Assembly: GCA_019915015.1 (NCBI GenBank)
Contig: JAHBBC010000001.1
Span: forward strand, 4,249,640-4,313,639
Length of the DNA stretch: 64,000 nt
Direction of reading: 5' to 3'
From: Auriscalpium vulgare
Lineage: Eukaryota > Basidiomycota > Agaricomycetes > Russulales > Auriscalpiaceae
A program made the translations under genes and the position numbers. Shown here one piece after another: positions 35,481-47,914 of the stretch. Position 1 is the first letter of the stretch; every line of letters begins with the position of its first letter. The notes under the pieces are model-generated. The model ran no database searches, was not told the origin of the DNA, and saw only the letters and a list, made by a program, of their open reading frames with translations.

Positions 35481-37007
35481 CGGCACACGTCCAATTCGCC
35501 CAGCTCGGAATGGGCTTGCGCTTGCGGCTGCCGGGGTGGCTCGGTACGCGGATCGCGCGCTGTCGATGTAGCCGGGGCGGGGCACAGTGCGACCTTGATG
35601 CGGGGCGCGGGCATCATGACGCTGCTCTGGTAGTCAGCGCTGAAGCAGCAAGCTGCGCCTCCTCCGCCCCGAGGAGCAGCGGCGGCGGCGTGAGCGGGCC
35701 AGGCAGGGTAAGCAGTGCGAAGGTGCAGAGCAGAGCGAACGCAACAACTGCGATTGCGACGGCCCACGGCTTTCCTTCTCATGTCATTTTTCTCTTGACA
35801 TGATGTGCGTTTTCTACCTTAACCATCTTGTACTCGCGGCGGTATGCCGTGGTAACAGCTGTGGACTCGGAGTATGGGTACGCACTCATCCGATAGATTC
35901 GACCGGGGATGCCCGGCATACGGCGACCTCTTTTAAATTTGTACAAACGTTGGGAGAGCGGGACTATCTTTGGCAAATGTTTCGAAAGGCATGGTGAGGG
36001 GAAGTAGGAAGAAGCAAACACGAAGTTTTGAGCCCGTGTAGATCCACGGCACCACCTGCGGCCTTGACGTTATCACGCTCCCAGTAGAGTGCTCACCGCA
36101 AGCTTCGCTACTCCTCCATTCTCGGCACGGTTTACTTACTCTGCCTCAGGGAGACTACGATTGGCTCATATTCTCCATCATCGTAGCCGCAAATTTGCTG
36201 CCCGAAGGATGGTTGCGATGACCTTGCGAGAATACGTTGGGCTGGGTCGTCCGCATGGAATCTCCGTCTCGTGCATGGTCTGGCCTGAGTTTTCCGTCTG
36301 ACAATTGCAGAAGGTTGACGCACTGGACTGTTGGACAGCGTTCAACATTGAGATTCGGATGTGGTTCACATGAAGGTCTCCGGAGGGCTCAGTGAAGCCT
36401 GGGAACTGCGCTCCCCCTTCTCCCCCCCACCATGTCGCTCATAAATCTTGCTCTCGTCTTCAAGCTTCAGCTTCAACGATCATCTCCGATGCCATTTCGA
36501 ACATTCGCCGTCGCGTCGCTGTCTGCACACGTCATTCACCAGTGCTATACTGCACGCATGGGCGGGCTATCAGCTCGCGGTGACCGCCGGGTGCCAGTGA
36601 CGCGACAACGGCAACTGTCCTCGGAAGCAGCAGGAACTCCAGGCGCAGACGCGCACAGGACCAGTTCGACAAGTGAGCGAAGCTGCGGCGGCCTGGGAGT
36701 GGGACAAGTGGATCGCAAGCCTCGAAAGCTCAGCGCTCAGCGCTTAGCAGTGCGTGGTATACTCCCATATATCTCAGGCCGTCTGCTCATATCAATGCAT
36801 CGCCAGACAACTATTCTAGCGCATCAAAGTCGGCATTCTCCTTCAAGTCCAACATTGAACACTGCGCAGTGACGACCAGGTCGGTGTCTCACCTTACATG
36901 AGCATACAAGCTCGCGGGCTGTTGGCTGACAGCCCCAGGATCGACTCTACTTCCTACTCCCACCATATCGCGCACCTCACAGTCGTTCCCACCCACAGTC
37001 ATTTGCA
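35481..37007. other. duplication joint: unique GC-rich segment, then copy of the coiled-coil gene's upstream DNA
   Basis: 35481-36090 is GC-rich and unique in the window, with no protein motif. From about 36180 the sequence resembles 12030-12874. The breakpoint between the AlkB fragment block and the coiled-coil block therefore lies in this interval. Confidence 0.45.
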
Positions 37008-39121
37008 ATGGCTCCGCTATCGCACCTCATTCCTTCAGCATTCTCTCTTTACCGATGCGGGGCGCGGTGTGCGCCGAGCCTACAGCTGGCGCCCGACAAC
37101 TATCCCACATTCCCTCACCTTCGCAATCATCGTGCTCTCCATCGTCCTCCTATTCTTCTTTGCGAAGGCTCTCTACACGATCGTTCAAGACGCGGCCGAA
37201 GCCCCCTTCCCACCGCGCCCTCTCAAGATCACATGCGCTGACATGCGCCGAGAGCGTCTCAAGAAGTCCTGTTCTATCTCCGTGGCCGAAATAGTGCACG
37301 CAAAGCGAGTCAAGGACACTCAGATCGCTGTTATCTCTGCAAACCTCGAGCAAGCGCAGGCCACCATCTCTGCGCACCATGCCCGCTACAAGGCTCTTCA
37401 GACTCGGATCGCGGAGCTCGAGCGGGAGAAGATTGTTACGCATAGAAAGGACGCGGGACGCGGCGCCGTCGAGCGTGTGCTCCGGGCGCAAATTAATGAG
37501 CTTGAGGGGTCTCTCGAAGCTGCGGCTGACAACATTGCGCAGATGCACAGAGAGGTGCGCGCCTCGTTCTGTTTTCTGCCGCGTTTCTAACTAACGTGTT
37601 CTCATCCTCAGCATCTCCGCGACATCTCCGAATTGGAAGCCGAACGCGATGAGGCCAGGGCATGTCTCCTCGTTGCGAACATGGGGAACGAAGTCGCCTT
37701 CCAACTCGTCGCCGAGAAGGCCGCGCACCTCAAGCAACTCTCGGAGACTGCGAAGCAGATGCGGGCTGGGATGCGAATCAAGGTGCGCATCTCATCGAAT
37801 GTTCTTTGCCATCCACTAACCTGCTTCGTTCAAGAACAGGGTCTTGACGTCTCGTGTCGCGGAGTTGGAGACCAAGTGTCAAGATCAGGACGACTTGCTC
37901 GTCGCACTCCTCCAAGAGGCTGGCGCGCAGAAGGAGCAACTCCAGGTGCTCGAGGACGAGTAGGAAATCTTGCTGTCCATGCTCGTTGCGAGGAGCGCTT
38001 GGCCATCGGTGTGGGCAAGAAGGTGTTCTCCAAGGAGGTCAGTCAACCCGCCCTTTGTGTATGCGTGCCTACTGACTGTCTCTTCGAATGGCCAGCTTTA
38101 GGCTCTCGTCGAGCAGTTTCGTGGGACGATCGCCTCTCTCACCACGGAGTAGGCTGCGCTCGAGTCCAAGGCAACTGATCAGGAGACCATCCTGATGGAG
38201 CTCATCAAGAGTCCGACGACCACAATGACCTGCTTGAGGCGGCCTCTGTCGAGAAGGATCTGCTCCTCTCTGTCGCTGCGGAGGACGAACTTGCGCTGAC
38301 GACCGAGAAGAACGCGGCCATCCAGGCAGCTGCGAATGCGCAGGATGAAATCAAGCGCCTCGAGGTTGCTCTTGAAACCTCGTCTACCGCTCGGTATGAA
38401 TACCGCCTTCGTCGCCCTTGAGAAGGACATGGCGTCGCTAGAGCTCGAATTCGAGGCGTACATCGAGAAGACGGACACTCGCATTTGCCAGCTCGACGAG
38501 CTCATCGCGGACAAGGCGCAGCTGTCAGAGCAGGCCGACGAGAAGGATGCGGTCATCGTCGCGCTGCGCGAGCATGTGGAGCACCTCGAGTCGAAGCTGG
38601 AGAGCCAGATCTGGTCGAGCACAAGCCCCACTGCACAGCCTGCGTCTCTCACAACGAAAGACGCTCCCTTGATTGCTCCTCCCGCGACTACCGAGTCCTC
38701 CTCCTCCTCCTCCGACGACGACGACGACACCTGGCCCTCCGGCTTGCCGCCCATGACTTCCTCCTCCGCGAAGGTGACCGACCGACAGCGCCCGATCCTC
38801 CGCGCGGGCGTGCTTGTGCGCGAGGCGCTCAAGTTCTGCCACGCGCCGCTCCCGCGCGTGCACATCGAGGAGCTCGCGCACCACCTCCCTACGCCCGTCG
38901 AGTACCGCGCGTATGCGCTGCGCGATGGGTGGCGTCCGTGCCATTCGGGTACGAAGATCCCGTCGCCGGTCTCGAAGCCGTCGGGCCTGCGGAGTGCCGC
39001 CTGGGACGACGAAGAAGACGAAGAGGTGACGAGCCCGACGCCGTGGGCACCCAAGAGCCCGAGCTCGCCGGTTGGGTCGCTCTCGCCGTCCCGCATTCCC
39101 GTTTTCTGCCCGATGTTCTGA
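37008..39121 (+). pseudogene. broken copy of the coiled-coil gene
   Basis: Aligned with 12875-15054, this copy has a 2-bp loss in the start region that shifts the frame after the first ~14 codons. It also has GAG TAG in place of a GAG-AAG pair near 37961, a second TAG near 38149 (ggagtaggctgc), a 1-bp loss near 38209, and a deletion of about 70 bp near 38396. The last part (38420-39121) is intact and almost identical, including FCPMF. Several independent lesions mean it cannot make the full protein. An internal ORF (38336-39121) could express only the C-terminal domain. Confidence 0.8.
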
Positions 39122-39994
39122 AATCTGACAGCGCGGCCCAGGTCAACGTTAGTAACGTGGCACATGCAAATCGCAACACCGGATACCTCTATTTTTGATA
39201 CCCCGCGCACACAACGTACCTTTGGATTCCCTGCAAATGCCCTGGACTTGAACTATACCCCTGCATTGATATACCCGGAGTCTCGGTCAACAAACACGCT
39301 GAAGACCTCGACGCCTTTGTCTCCCCATATTCGGCTTGAATCTTCTCCATCCCCTTGCACATCTTCTTTGTCGATCTTATCTGCATGTCTTTGCCAACAC
39401 GTCTGGCTGTCTCAAGCTCTCCGCGCGCACACAACTGCAACTGTTCGAAGACCATTCTCGTTAACCTCGCGCTTTTGGAACTGAATACGTCGATGAATAC
39501 ACGCCGCCCGACGTCTTCTTTGCTCATACTGCTCCTCTGTGATTGCCTCGCTGGTCTTTTCGCTGTGTGGCTCCTGCTAGATATATGCACCGATCATCTC
39601 CACCCACTCGTCCATTACTTCATTCTGCTTGACACCTCCCCTTCTCGCGTCCTTCCTACCAATCCCGTCCGCATGTAGTAAGTAAACACCGCACTTGTGG
39701 GTCTAGCACTAGCTGTACCTACATCGCGGACATACAAAATAACATATCATGTCTTGGATTAGAGCCCTAGTGCACTGCTTCCTATCGACAATTTGTAAAG
39801 CTATCATACAACGAAGATGAAAGTATAGCATTTTCCTGTAAGGCCTGCTGAGTAAGCTGTACTCGGCCGCGGCGAGCTAGGGCGAGCTCAGAGAGCAGCG
39901 CACGTCGTCTGCGCGTCCACAACCACTGTTACCTACCTGCGCCACTGCCGGATGGGTAGTAACCGCCTGTTTCTCTGCCTCTGCCGTTGGTCGC
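39122..39994. other. 3' flank of the broken coiled-coil copy, then the truncation joint of FunK1-D
   Basis: 39327-39583 is identical to 15257-15513. Similarity to the first copy ends near 39820. At about 39895 the sequence joins the same FunK1 internal point at which copies A and B begin (agcgcacgtcgt.. cggatgggt). In this copy the two duplicated blocks sit directly next to each other, whereas around FunK1-A some 3 kb lies between them. Confidence 0.5.
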
Positions 39995-41117
39995 ATGGAC
40001 CACACCCGCGAAAGCATTCGCCGTGGCTGCAACTTTGACGTGAAGGGCACATTCAACCACCTCCTGCCGCTCGGCCAAACCGTCCCAACGTCGAGCCTGG
40101 GCACAGAGGTTTCACCTCCCTTTCTTCGCCGTCGTCGCAATATCCCACTCGTGAACTCAGAGTCATATCCCCGTTGCCATTATCGCATTGTTTTCGAAGA
40201 AGTCGGACTGCCCTCATACAAGGACGCCACTTATTGTGCTGTATTCTCTACGCTACGGGATGCCCTTGTCGGTAAGTCAAGACCACTCTTTTGAAACACA
40301 TTGTAACAGAAATGTACTGCAAGGTCTTGGTGCAATGCACGAGTCCGGCCTTATGCATGGGGATGTGAGCGCCGACAACATCCTACGCGTCTACCGTCCG
40401 GGTCAGAAAGAGGTCGGGGTCATCATGGACATGGACTACTGCATCAAGATTGGAAGCGAACCAAGAGGCCATGACACTCGAACGGTGAGCGCGTACCTAT
40501 TCTCGGCCAACTTCCTCTGGCCTGATCGGCATGCTGAATAGGGCACTATGCAATTTATGGCTACGGAAGTGGCCTCAGGAATGTACGACACAACTGGGAG
40601 AACTGTCGAAGAAGCCATCGTGCTCCCGCCCTTTCAACAACACGTCTTCCACGACGTTGAACCTGTCTGGTGGATAGCACTATGGTACATGTCGTGCTAT
40701 ATCCCGTCAAATTCCTCCGAGTCCTACACACACGGCCATCATCAGTTCTATGATTCGCTATTCTCCACAAAGGCCGTATCTCGCGAGCTCTATTGGAGCC
40801 GATCGGTTAACCTCTATTCAAAATGGGCACTCCTGCACGTGGCTGTGCATCCGGATCTGACTCTTATTCTCTGCAAATGGCAGGAGCAGATCCTCAAGCA
40901 GAAGCACACTGCCTACCAGGCTTCGATGAAGCATGTCGACATCTGTAAGAAATCTCCAACTCTCGTGAACAATGGCCTGGCGCAGCTACAGTCGATGATC
41001 GAGAAGGCCGAGGCCTCAGATCTCCTGCGAAACACGACCAAGCAATTGCCTCCGGAGACGCGTCCATTGCCGGCGGTCCGCGAGGGGGGCGAGGCAATGA
41101 ATGTCGATGAAGCCTGA
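39995..41117 (+). CDS. FunK1-type protein kinase, N-terminally truncated (copy D)
   Basis: Exons 39995-40271, 40324-40484 and 40542-41117 sum to 1014 nt (337 aa). Same truncated architecture as copies A and B: start MDHTRESIRRG, then LPLGQTVPTSSLG, a catalytic loop MHGDVSADN with Gly in place of the HRD arginine, and MDMDYC at the DFG position. The activation segment is RTGTMQFMATEVA. The C-lobe is the most diverged of the four (for example SNSSESYTHGHH, WSRSVNLYSK). Ends MNVDEA. Convergent with the AlkB-like gene, whose stop lies 349 bp downstream. It has an open frame, but the missing N-lobe makes kinase activity doubtful. Confidence 0.68.
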
Positions 41118-41465
41118 AACTCCCGTGCGTAATGAGTCCCGAAAATGATTTAACGCCTGCTGACGGATATCGATAGCGTTAGTCGCAGTTTCGTACCAGG
41201 GTATTAGCAAGAGTTGTGAGTAGTATACGCGCGCATCCACTGTCACTGTGCATGTAAACTACGGACGTATGTACGTCCAGGTGGTGGCATCGATTAATGG
41301 CACTCTTCTCAGTTCTTGAATCAGAGGACGTCTTATGCTCGCAACCCACTGGCAACAGTCAATATATGCATGCAGGACGACCTGAATTCTGCGCATCAAT
41401 ATGTTACAAATAAAGCACAACCATCGATAGCAAGACTGCGACAGAACAACAGCTTCATCATAGTA

Positions 41466-44400
41466 TCAATAAGTATCGTTGTCCGGAGAGATATAGCGCG
41501 CGGTGGCGACCATTCGGAAGTTCATAGGGACAACCGTGTGTCTGTGGCCGCGTCAGACCTACAAAGACCGACGAACCAAACGACGTACTCGTAGTAGATC
41601 TGAACACCGGCTCCCTCCATGACGAGTACGTCGCCCTGGGGAGCGAGTGCGTTAGCAAAACCCGAATTCGCGGATGGCTATATCCACGAACATGCTGGAG
41701 CGCGATCGTGAGCGCGATCTTGCGATTCCCCAGATCCCGAGTATAGCGTGCGTGCAGGCGGAAATGTATGTAAGCTACAGAACCGAGTGACAGCGAAGCC
41801 ACAACAGGCCCAAGACCGCGCTCGCTGTCGCTGTGGAACTATGTCGCTTGGTCAAGGGAGCGAACGCCGCCCGAAAAAACTGGCGACATACCGCCATTTT
41901 CTGCTTCTCCATGTAGGCAGCGCTGAGGACTTCGTTGAAAGGTTCATCGCGATTGAGAGCCCCGTACACGCGATCGTTGATCAAGTCGAGCGCGCCGCGC
42001 ACGCAAGATGCGCACGCATCCAAGGGGATTGTGCGATCGGAGCCTCCCACATACTGGTAGGAATTGTTGTTACCAGAAGATGACCTCATGATGAGAGTAG
42101 CGAGGTACCTGATACGAAGCACCGGCTGTATAAAAGGTGAGCGAGCGTCATCGTAAGAAAGGCTGTACACGTACTGTTTTGCGAGAAGTAATTCGAGAGG
42201 AGCTGTCCTCGACCTACAATGCCTGTGTCAGCATCTGGCTATTCGCAAGCCAGGTGTTCTTACACTTGTGCTGTACGAACCAGGACGTCAGAGCGGCTTT
42301 GACGTCAGCGAAGATCTACGGACTTACATTTCGCAACGGCCAACGCCGGAACTCAATTTCGCCACTGCTAGCCTGCTCTTGATACAAACGAAAGACCTCG
42401 TCCGCCGCCTTGTTGCCGAAAATACGTGGTCTCAAGAGATGTATGCGACCAGCTTCGGCTCCCCTGATTCTTCAGCGTCAATGGCAATATTTGTGGGAGG
42501 GCACGCACTTGGCCTCGGGGGAAGGGAGGATGAACGTATGAGAATCGACGGGCTGTCCGCTCCTGGTTGGAAGCATCGCCCTGGCTCTACATGTGATGCC
42601 TGAAGACCACATCAGCACGAGCGGCGAGAAAAGCGTTGAAAAAGAAAGAAATTCAGATACCTGCATCGCGAGCCATCTTGAAAGTCTCGAATGGTATATT
42701 CCTCCGCTGAACCCAGAAGTCTTTGGGATCACGCAACTGATTGTGTACTTGATAAACCGTCTGTCGATGGCATGGACTGAGAATGCAGCAACGATCCTTC
42801 GAGAGGAGGTCTACTAATTACCTGACAATTCTTGCACTCCCAGTGTTCCCACTTGAACCTAAGACCAAAGCTCGTCAAACGCCCCCAATCCAGACACGGT
42901 CACCGCATACCTGCTAGAAAGACGCCCACACTTGACACAATGCATGCCCTTCGTGAAGCGCTGCGTTGTTGCGTCGCCATTCTTTGCAGTCGGCAGCGGG
43001 GCCGGCATTACAGACTCTTTCAGATTTTTGATAGGCTGCGGTCTGAGGCAAAGGAAGGCCGGCTCATACGTCAGGTCATCGCCAGCGCTGCGGTCTCCGT
43101 CGAGTTTCCAGAACGCATGACAGTCGGGAGTGAGACATATCCAACTTGCGCTGTAGACGTGGCTAGACGTCTTCTTGCATTGGAAACAACTGGCGTCGAT
43201 GGGACTGCGAATGTTCCATGAGCCAAGTTCAAAGGAGATATATCGATAGAGGCGCACAGATCGGGCAGGTAGCCTGCGGATTCAATTGTGGTGACGCCCT
43301 GCTCACGCGCTTCTGACTTTTCGACGGACGAGCATGGCGCCTCCGCAGCTGGCTGCGCATCGATACACCACCACGGCTCTCCCTGATTTTCGCACCATTG
43401 AAACGCAAATTTCCATCTCTTCACAGGGCCGTTGGGCGTCTCCTGCAGCTCCGCTATCAACTCCTGGCGTCAGCTCGCTTTAACAGCTTAAGGGGAGGGA
43501 ATCGTACCCCACGCATCCGTGATCCAGTACAGTCCCAAGACCACGTAGGTGTATCCCTCCACAGCGAGATCGTACGGGAACAACGCGTACTTATCGTCCG
43601 CGAGCAGCACGACCGGCCGCTTTTGCGCGCGCGTGTTCCGAAGTGCCCGCACAGACTGGTCGTCGGCCTGCTGGTCTGTGGCTGCGTGCGTCTCAAGTTG
43701 TCCGTGTTTCGAGTGGACAGCTTCTGACTTCCCGCCTCTTTCGCTTGAAGTTAGCAAGCGAGATTTGAAGGAGACGTCATAGTCATACGTACCCGTGAGA
43801 GATGATGAGCTTGCCGCCGTGTTCGAAGACATCACGACTGTGCAAACAATGAGCACGACAGCGAGGCGCACCGTAGCAGACCTTTACCTCGCTGAGAAAG
43901 CGCTGAGAAGATAGCCCTTGACGATCTCATGCAGGTGGTAAACGCCGCCTTGATAGCTTTTGAAGAAATGGAGCGTCTCGCAGACTTCCTGCCGCGACTG
44001 CAAGATTGTCAAGACGGTAGTGGGTTCAAAAGACGGTGGGAGACCTACTTGCGCCCAAATGGGCGGCTTCCGTAAATCAAGCCGCGGCCTGTTCAAGGGG
44101 GCTAGATGGTGGTCCACTCTTCCAGGCAACCCCTTCGTGGACGAGGTAGGAAGGCAGGTCTGCTCCTCATGCACCCCTTCCAAGCCCTCCTCCTCCCAGG
44201 CACGGCTCTCATCCTCGCCAAAATCAAGCTCAGGCTGCCTCCTCACGGGAGGCCCACTCACGAGATATTCCGCCGCGCCTGCGCCCACGGAGCTCATCGT
44301 AGCCACGATTTCTGCGACGGTCCCGCTGCCCATCAGGCCCGGCGCTGGGATCTGGCTGCGAACGCGTGGTTTGGCAGAAGTCGGCAGTCGTTTCTTGGGC

Positions 44401-46122
44401 CGGGGAGTCGGCGTGCCGCCGTCGAGGGTAGGACGAGGCGTGATTAAGATGCTGGCGCGCTTCCGCTTGGGCTTTGCAGCCGCTGGATGAGAAGTAGGCA
44501 TAGTGGGCATCTCAGAAGCGTGGCGCGTACTCCCGGCCGGTGGCACCTGGTCGTATATGCTGCGCATAGCCAACGCTGGCATCGGGACATGCGATATCTC
44601 AACCGCAGGCGGCGGTAAGCCACTCTCCGATGCCACAGACATTGTACCTTTCGCTGTGCGCTGGCGCTTCGCGGGCGGTTCTGTGGTCGCTTGGTGTTTA
44701 ACCTTGGGCCTGCGCACCTCCTTGTTCTTCACGGGTCTGACCTTGTCGCCGGTGAACAGAATGGGGATATTCATAGCACCATGAGCAGGGCTAGTACGAC
44801 ACGAAGCGTTATTCGATCCGCTGTCGGAAATATGATCATCCATGATCGGTAGGACGGCAGCCGTCCGTGCAATTGTAGCTTGAGCGAGTGGGGCATCTAA
44901 ATCGGCGTGTTCGACTGCGCCGCGGGGATCTGGGTCGATCTCCATGGTTTCAAAAGTCGCTGGACTGTTGACATGAGGGCTGTCAGAAACGTGTGTGTAA
45001 TCCCAGAGGTTGGGCTTTTTGGTCATATTTGGCTTTGGAGCAGGAGGCTGAGCGATATCCTCAGACGCTCCAACAGTAGGTCTGACCGCTGAAGGCGCGC
45101 ATATGTCTGCTACGTGAGCGCATATATATGGGAAAAAGGTTCGCAGCTCACCTAAAGTATTGTTCTGGGTCGAAACAACAGGAGAAGGGTCACTGTTGAC
45201 ATCCTCGCACATCTGCTTCTCCTTCTTCTTCTTCTTCTTCTTCTTTGATCCCTTTGACGTGGCTTTGGACTTCGCGCCGTCGGCTCCAAACACATCGACG
45301 GAGAAGCTATCAAGTTCAGCAGCCGGCGGTGGCAACCCTTCGATAGGCGGCCCTGTAGTAGCAGCCAGCAGCTCGCCGCCTGTGACTTCCGCAGACGCGA
45401 CCTTCGAGTTCTTGCGGTTCTTGCTCAAGCGCGACTTCTTAGCACCGACAGTTTGCCTTTTGGAGGTGGACGCCTTCCTCTTCAGCAGCGCACCCTGAGC
45501 ATCCGTGGGCCCTGCACATGGGATGAAAGACGTAAGCGATAATCATGGCGAACCATGCGACTCCGAGCTCACCTTCATCTGTCCACACCGGCACCTCCGC
45601 CTTTCGCACCGTAACTACCGTCTCCGCACTCGACTCAGGGATCCAGAAGCTATATCCCCGACTCGCCCTCTCTGAGGCAAGGAACGCAAACGCGGCGTTG
45701 CGGTGCCCCTGCTTGAGCTTCCAGAACACCTTCACGAAGAGCTCGCAACCCGTCTTGTCGTAGATGACAGAGCGCGCCTTGGCTTGGATCGCGGGGCGTT
45801 CCTTCTGCGTGTCCGCGGTGAACGCGATTCGCAGCCAGGCAAGCGCTGCAGAGCGCTGGGGTATTCAAACGTATTACTCGCTCAGCGCAGCGGAAGCAAA
45901 AGCGTGGTCATGACATACCGCGACGAGATCCTCATTGACCGCATTTGCGATGTTGGAGATGGTTCCGCCACCAGGTCGAGGTCTGGACTGGTTGAGCTCC
46001 CATGCGGCGAATTTGGAGAGGAAGGGCTCTGATCTGAGCAGCCGCTTGTCGTCCCACTTCCTGGGGAGGGGCATGGGCCCGGGGGCCATTGTGGGGGAGG
46101 AGGGAGCACTCGAGTCCGACAT
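41466..46122 (-). CDS. AlkB-like 2-oxoglutarate/Fe(II) dioxygenase with long N-terminal extension
   Basis: Large minus-strand gene with many exons, about 1,240 aa. ATG at 46120-46122 (MSDSSAPSSPTM), stop at 41466. Order: an N-terminal domain (RKWDDKRLLRSEPFLSKF; DKTGCELFVKVFWKL; RNAAFAFLASER; about residues 15-160). Next is a basic, Pro/Ala-rich linker with an eight-lysine run and nuclear-signal-like KRKRAS. Then QSRQEVCETLHFFKSYQGG, RDVFEHGGKLIISHG, DDKYALFPYDL, KFAFQWCENQGEPWW. Two paired-cysteine segments follow (CFQCKKT..CLTPDC; CVKCGRLSSR spliced to FKWEHWECKNC), likely zinc-binding. The C-terminal double-stranded beta helix has YQYVGG, NEVLSAAYMEKQKMA joined to FHSDSERGLG (HxD), then EHTVVPMNFRMVATARY (distal His and 2OG-binding Arg). 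All catalytic residues are present. AlkB enzymes remove alkyl groups from nucleic acids; a nuclear site is inferred. One junction near 43215-43310 is unresolved. Confidence 0.78.
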
Positions 46123-46537
46123 TGTCGTGTGGCCCGCGTGGGTTTATGTGGGGAATGGCATGGATGCGAAGACAAAGATCGCCGTCGCTGTCGCTGCCGG
46201 CAAGTAAGCGCCGCACGATGGAAGCTCTCACTTGACATTTCGCGCGCTCATACTGCTCTTTGCAGTATCGCTGGCACTGGCAATGGGGATATACGAGCCT
46301 ATGGACAAATTGGTGGCCTGTGGCGAAGATGGGATGAAGGACCAAAGGGGCATGTTGGAACAGGTCATCGATCATCTGTGGCTGCGCGCCTCATTGGGTA
46401 TGTATATGACCATGAGGCATGCACGGAAATGGTCTCGCGGGGGCCGTCGAGCATCGCAGACTTGACAGAAACATGAACAGAGTCAAATGATGCCATCTGC
46501 TCTGCCAGTAGTACAATGGACATGACGCTCTCGCTCC
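46123..46537. other. upstream region of the AlkB-like gene
   Basis: About 415 bp. The part next to the AlkB start (46123-46260) is a copy of the DNA upstream of the short paralogue (47915-48055), so the promoter was duplicated together with the N-terminal coding part. No gene is seen. Confidence 0.45.
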
Positions 46538-47070
46538 TTAAACCGACTCCGAACCGTGCGCGTGAGCTAAAGGTGCGACCCAGTAGCGTATCTCGTCGGG
46601 TATGACCTCAATTGCGACGAGGCACTCGTCGCCGAGGTCGCCAAAGTACGCGGCGATTCTGAGATGCTAAGTTCAGTTTGGGAACACGACGATATAATGC
46701 CAGGGCCAACGTATTTGGAGCTCCAGTGCTGCTTGATGACGGCCCTGTCCGTGATAATATTGGCACGCCCGGCGAAGCTCACCCAACGAGAGGACAAAGT
46801 GTCGAAGAAACTGATGTTGACGCTCGGGTCGTTTTGTAACTCTTCAAACTTGGAAGCATTGTTGGTAATGAACACTACGTTCACCTGGCTGAGGCTGAGA
46901 GCTATTTGAACGACATGGTCAGATGTCGCCAACCGATGGTCAGGGCAAGCAAACGTACGCCTTGCCGGGATTATGCCACAGGAGTGTAGCAGGCCATTGG
47001 ACGCACGCGACGTGAGCATACCACACTCGGCGTCATTTATGGGCTTGTAGAGATCTGCACGTCGAAACAA
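46538..47070 (-). CDS. pyridoxamine-5'-phosphate-oxidase-like (FMN split-barrel) protein, 5' end unresolved
   Basis: Split-barrel flavin-binding fold of the type annotated as general stress or bli-3-like protein in fungi. Visible blocks in order on the minus strand: DLYKPINDAECGMLTSR (47055-47005); GLLHSCGIIPA; VNVVFITNNASKFEELQNDP and VNISFFDTLSSRWVSFAG with RANIITDRAVIKQHW (46890-46700); and, after a short intron, AYFGDLGDECLVAIEVIPDE followed by IRYWVAP, ending at TAA 46538. The intron after GIIPA does not join in frame with any simple GT..AG pair I could find, and no convincing start exon lies between this gene and 47105. The gene may be decayed, or its first exon may overlap the neighbouring locus. 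Confidence 0.5.
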
Positions 47071-47104
47071 TCAGTTATGCCATCGACGGTCGGGAAATAG
47101 CACT

Positions 47105-47914
47105 CTACGACGCGTCTGTCATCTTTTTCGACAGCGTGATGTCTTCGTTTTGCGCGCCGGAAGTGGAGGGGTACGCTACTTCAGCATCCGTAGACGCACG
47201 CGAGGTCGAAGAAGAGCTCAGGCGCGACTTCTTTGCACCGACAGCTTTGCCTTTGGAATCCGAATCGGACGCCTTCCTTTTCAGCAGCGCAGCCCTAGCA
47301 TCCGTGGGTTCTGCGCATGAGGTGAAAGACGTAAATACGCAGCGACAAACGTAGGGGACCATGCAGACTCACCTTCATCTATCCACGGCGGCACCTCCGC
47401 CTCTCGAACAGGAATATTCGCCTCCGCACTCGACTCAGGGATCCAGAAGCTATATCCCCGAATCGCCCTCTTTGAGACAAGAAACGCAAACGCGGCGTTG
47501 CGGTGCCCCTGCTTGAGCTTCCAGAACACCTTCACGAAGAGCTCGCAACCCGTCTTGTCGTAGATGACAGTGCGCGCCTTGGCTTGAATTGCGGGGCATT
47601 CCTTTTGCGAGTCAGCGGAGAACACGATTCGCAGCCAGGCGAGCGCTACGGAGCGCTGGGGATAGGAACGTATCACTCGCTCAGCGCATCGGAAGTAAAA
47701 GCACATGACATACCGCGAGGACACTTTTATTGACTGCAATTGCGATGTTAGAGATTGTTTCGCAACCACGTCTCGGCTTTGACTGGTTGAGCTCCCATGC
47801 GGCGAATTTGGAGAGGAAGGGCTCTGATCTGAGCAGCTGCTTGTCGTCCCACTTCTTGGGGAGGGGCATGGGCCCGGGGGCCATTGTGGGGGAGGGAGCG
47901 CTCGAGTCCGACAT
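47105..47914 (-). CDS. stand-alone paralogue of the AlkB gene's N-terminal domain
   Basis: Three exons from ATG 47912-47914 to TAG 47105. The sequence follows the first 190 residues of the AlkB-like protein closely: MSDSSAPSPTMAPGPMPLPK, RSEPFLSKFAAWELNQSKP, DKTGCELFVKVFWKLKQG, RAIRGYSFWIPESSAE, then ALLKRKASDSD and KAVGAKKSRLSSSS. It stops after NEDITLSKKMTDAS instead of continuing into the oxygenase. Intron positions match the AlkB gene. About 235 aa with a basic, nuclear-signal-like C-terminus. It could act as a regulator or decoy of the AlkB protein (inference), or be a truncated leftover. The first domain itself is not a family I recognise by name. Confidence 0.6.

Noticed and set aside
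42137..43221. Several plus-strand frames of 80-130 codons
   Set aside because: All lie opposite exons of the AlkB-like gene, whose minus-strand exons join in frame and carry conserved motifs.
43884..45428. Treating the 514-codon frame as a separate gene starting MSKNRKN
   Set aside because: The first codon is TTG, and splicing upstream joins it in frame to GPTDAQGALLKRKAS, matching the layout of the short paralogue, so it is an internal exon of the AlkB-like gene.
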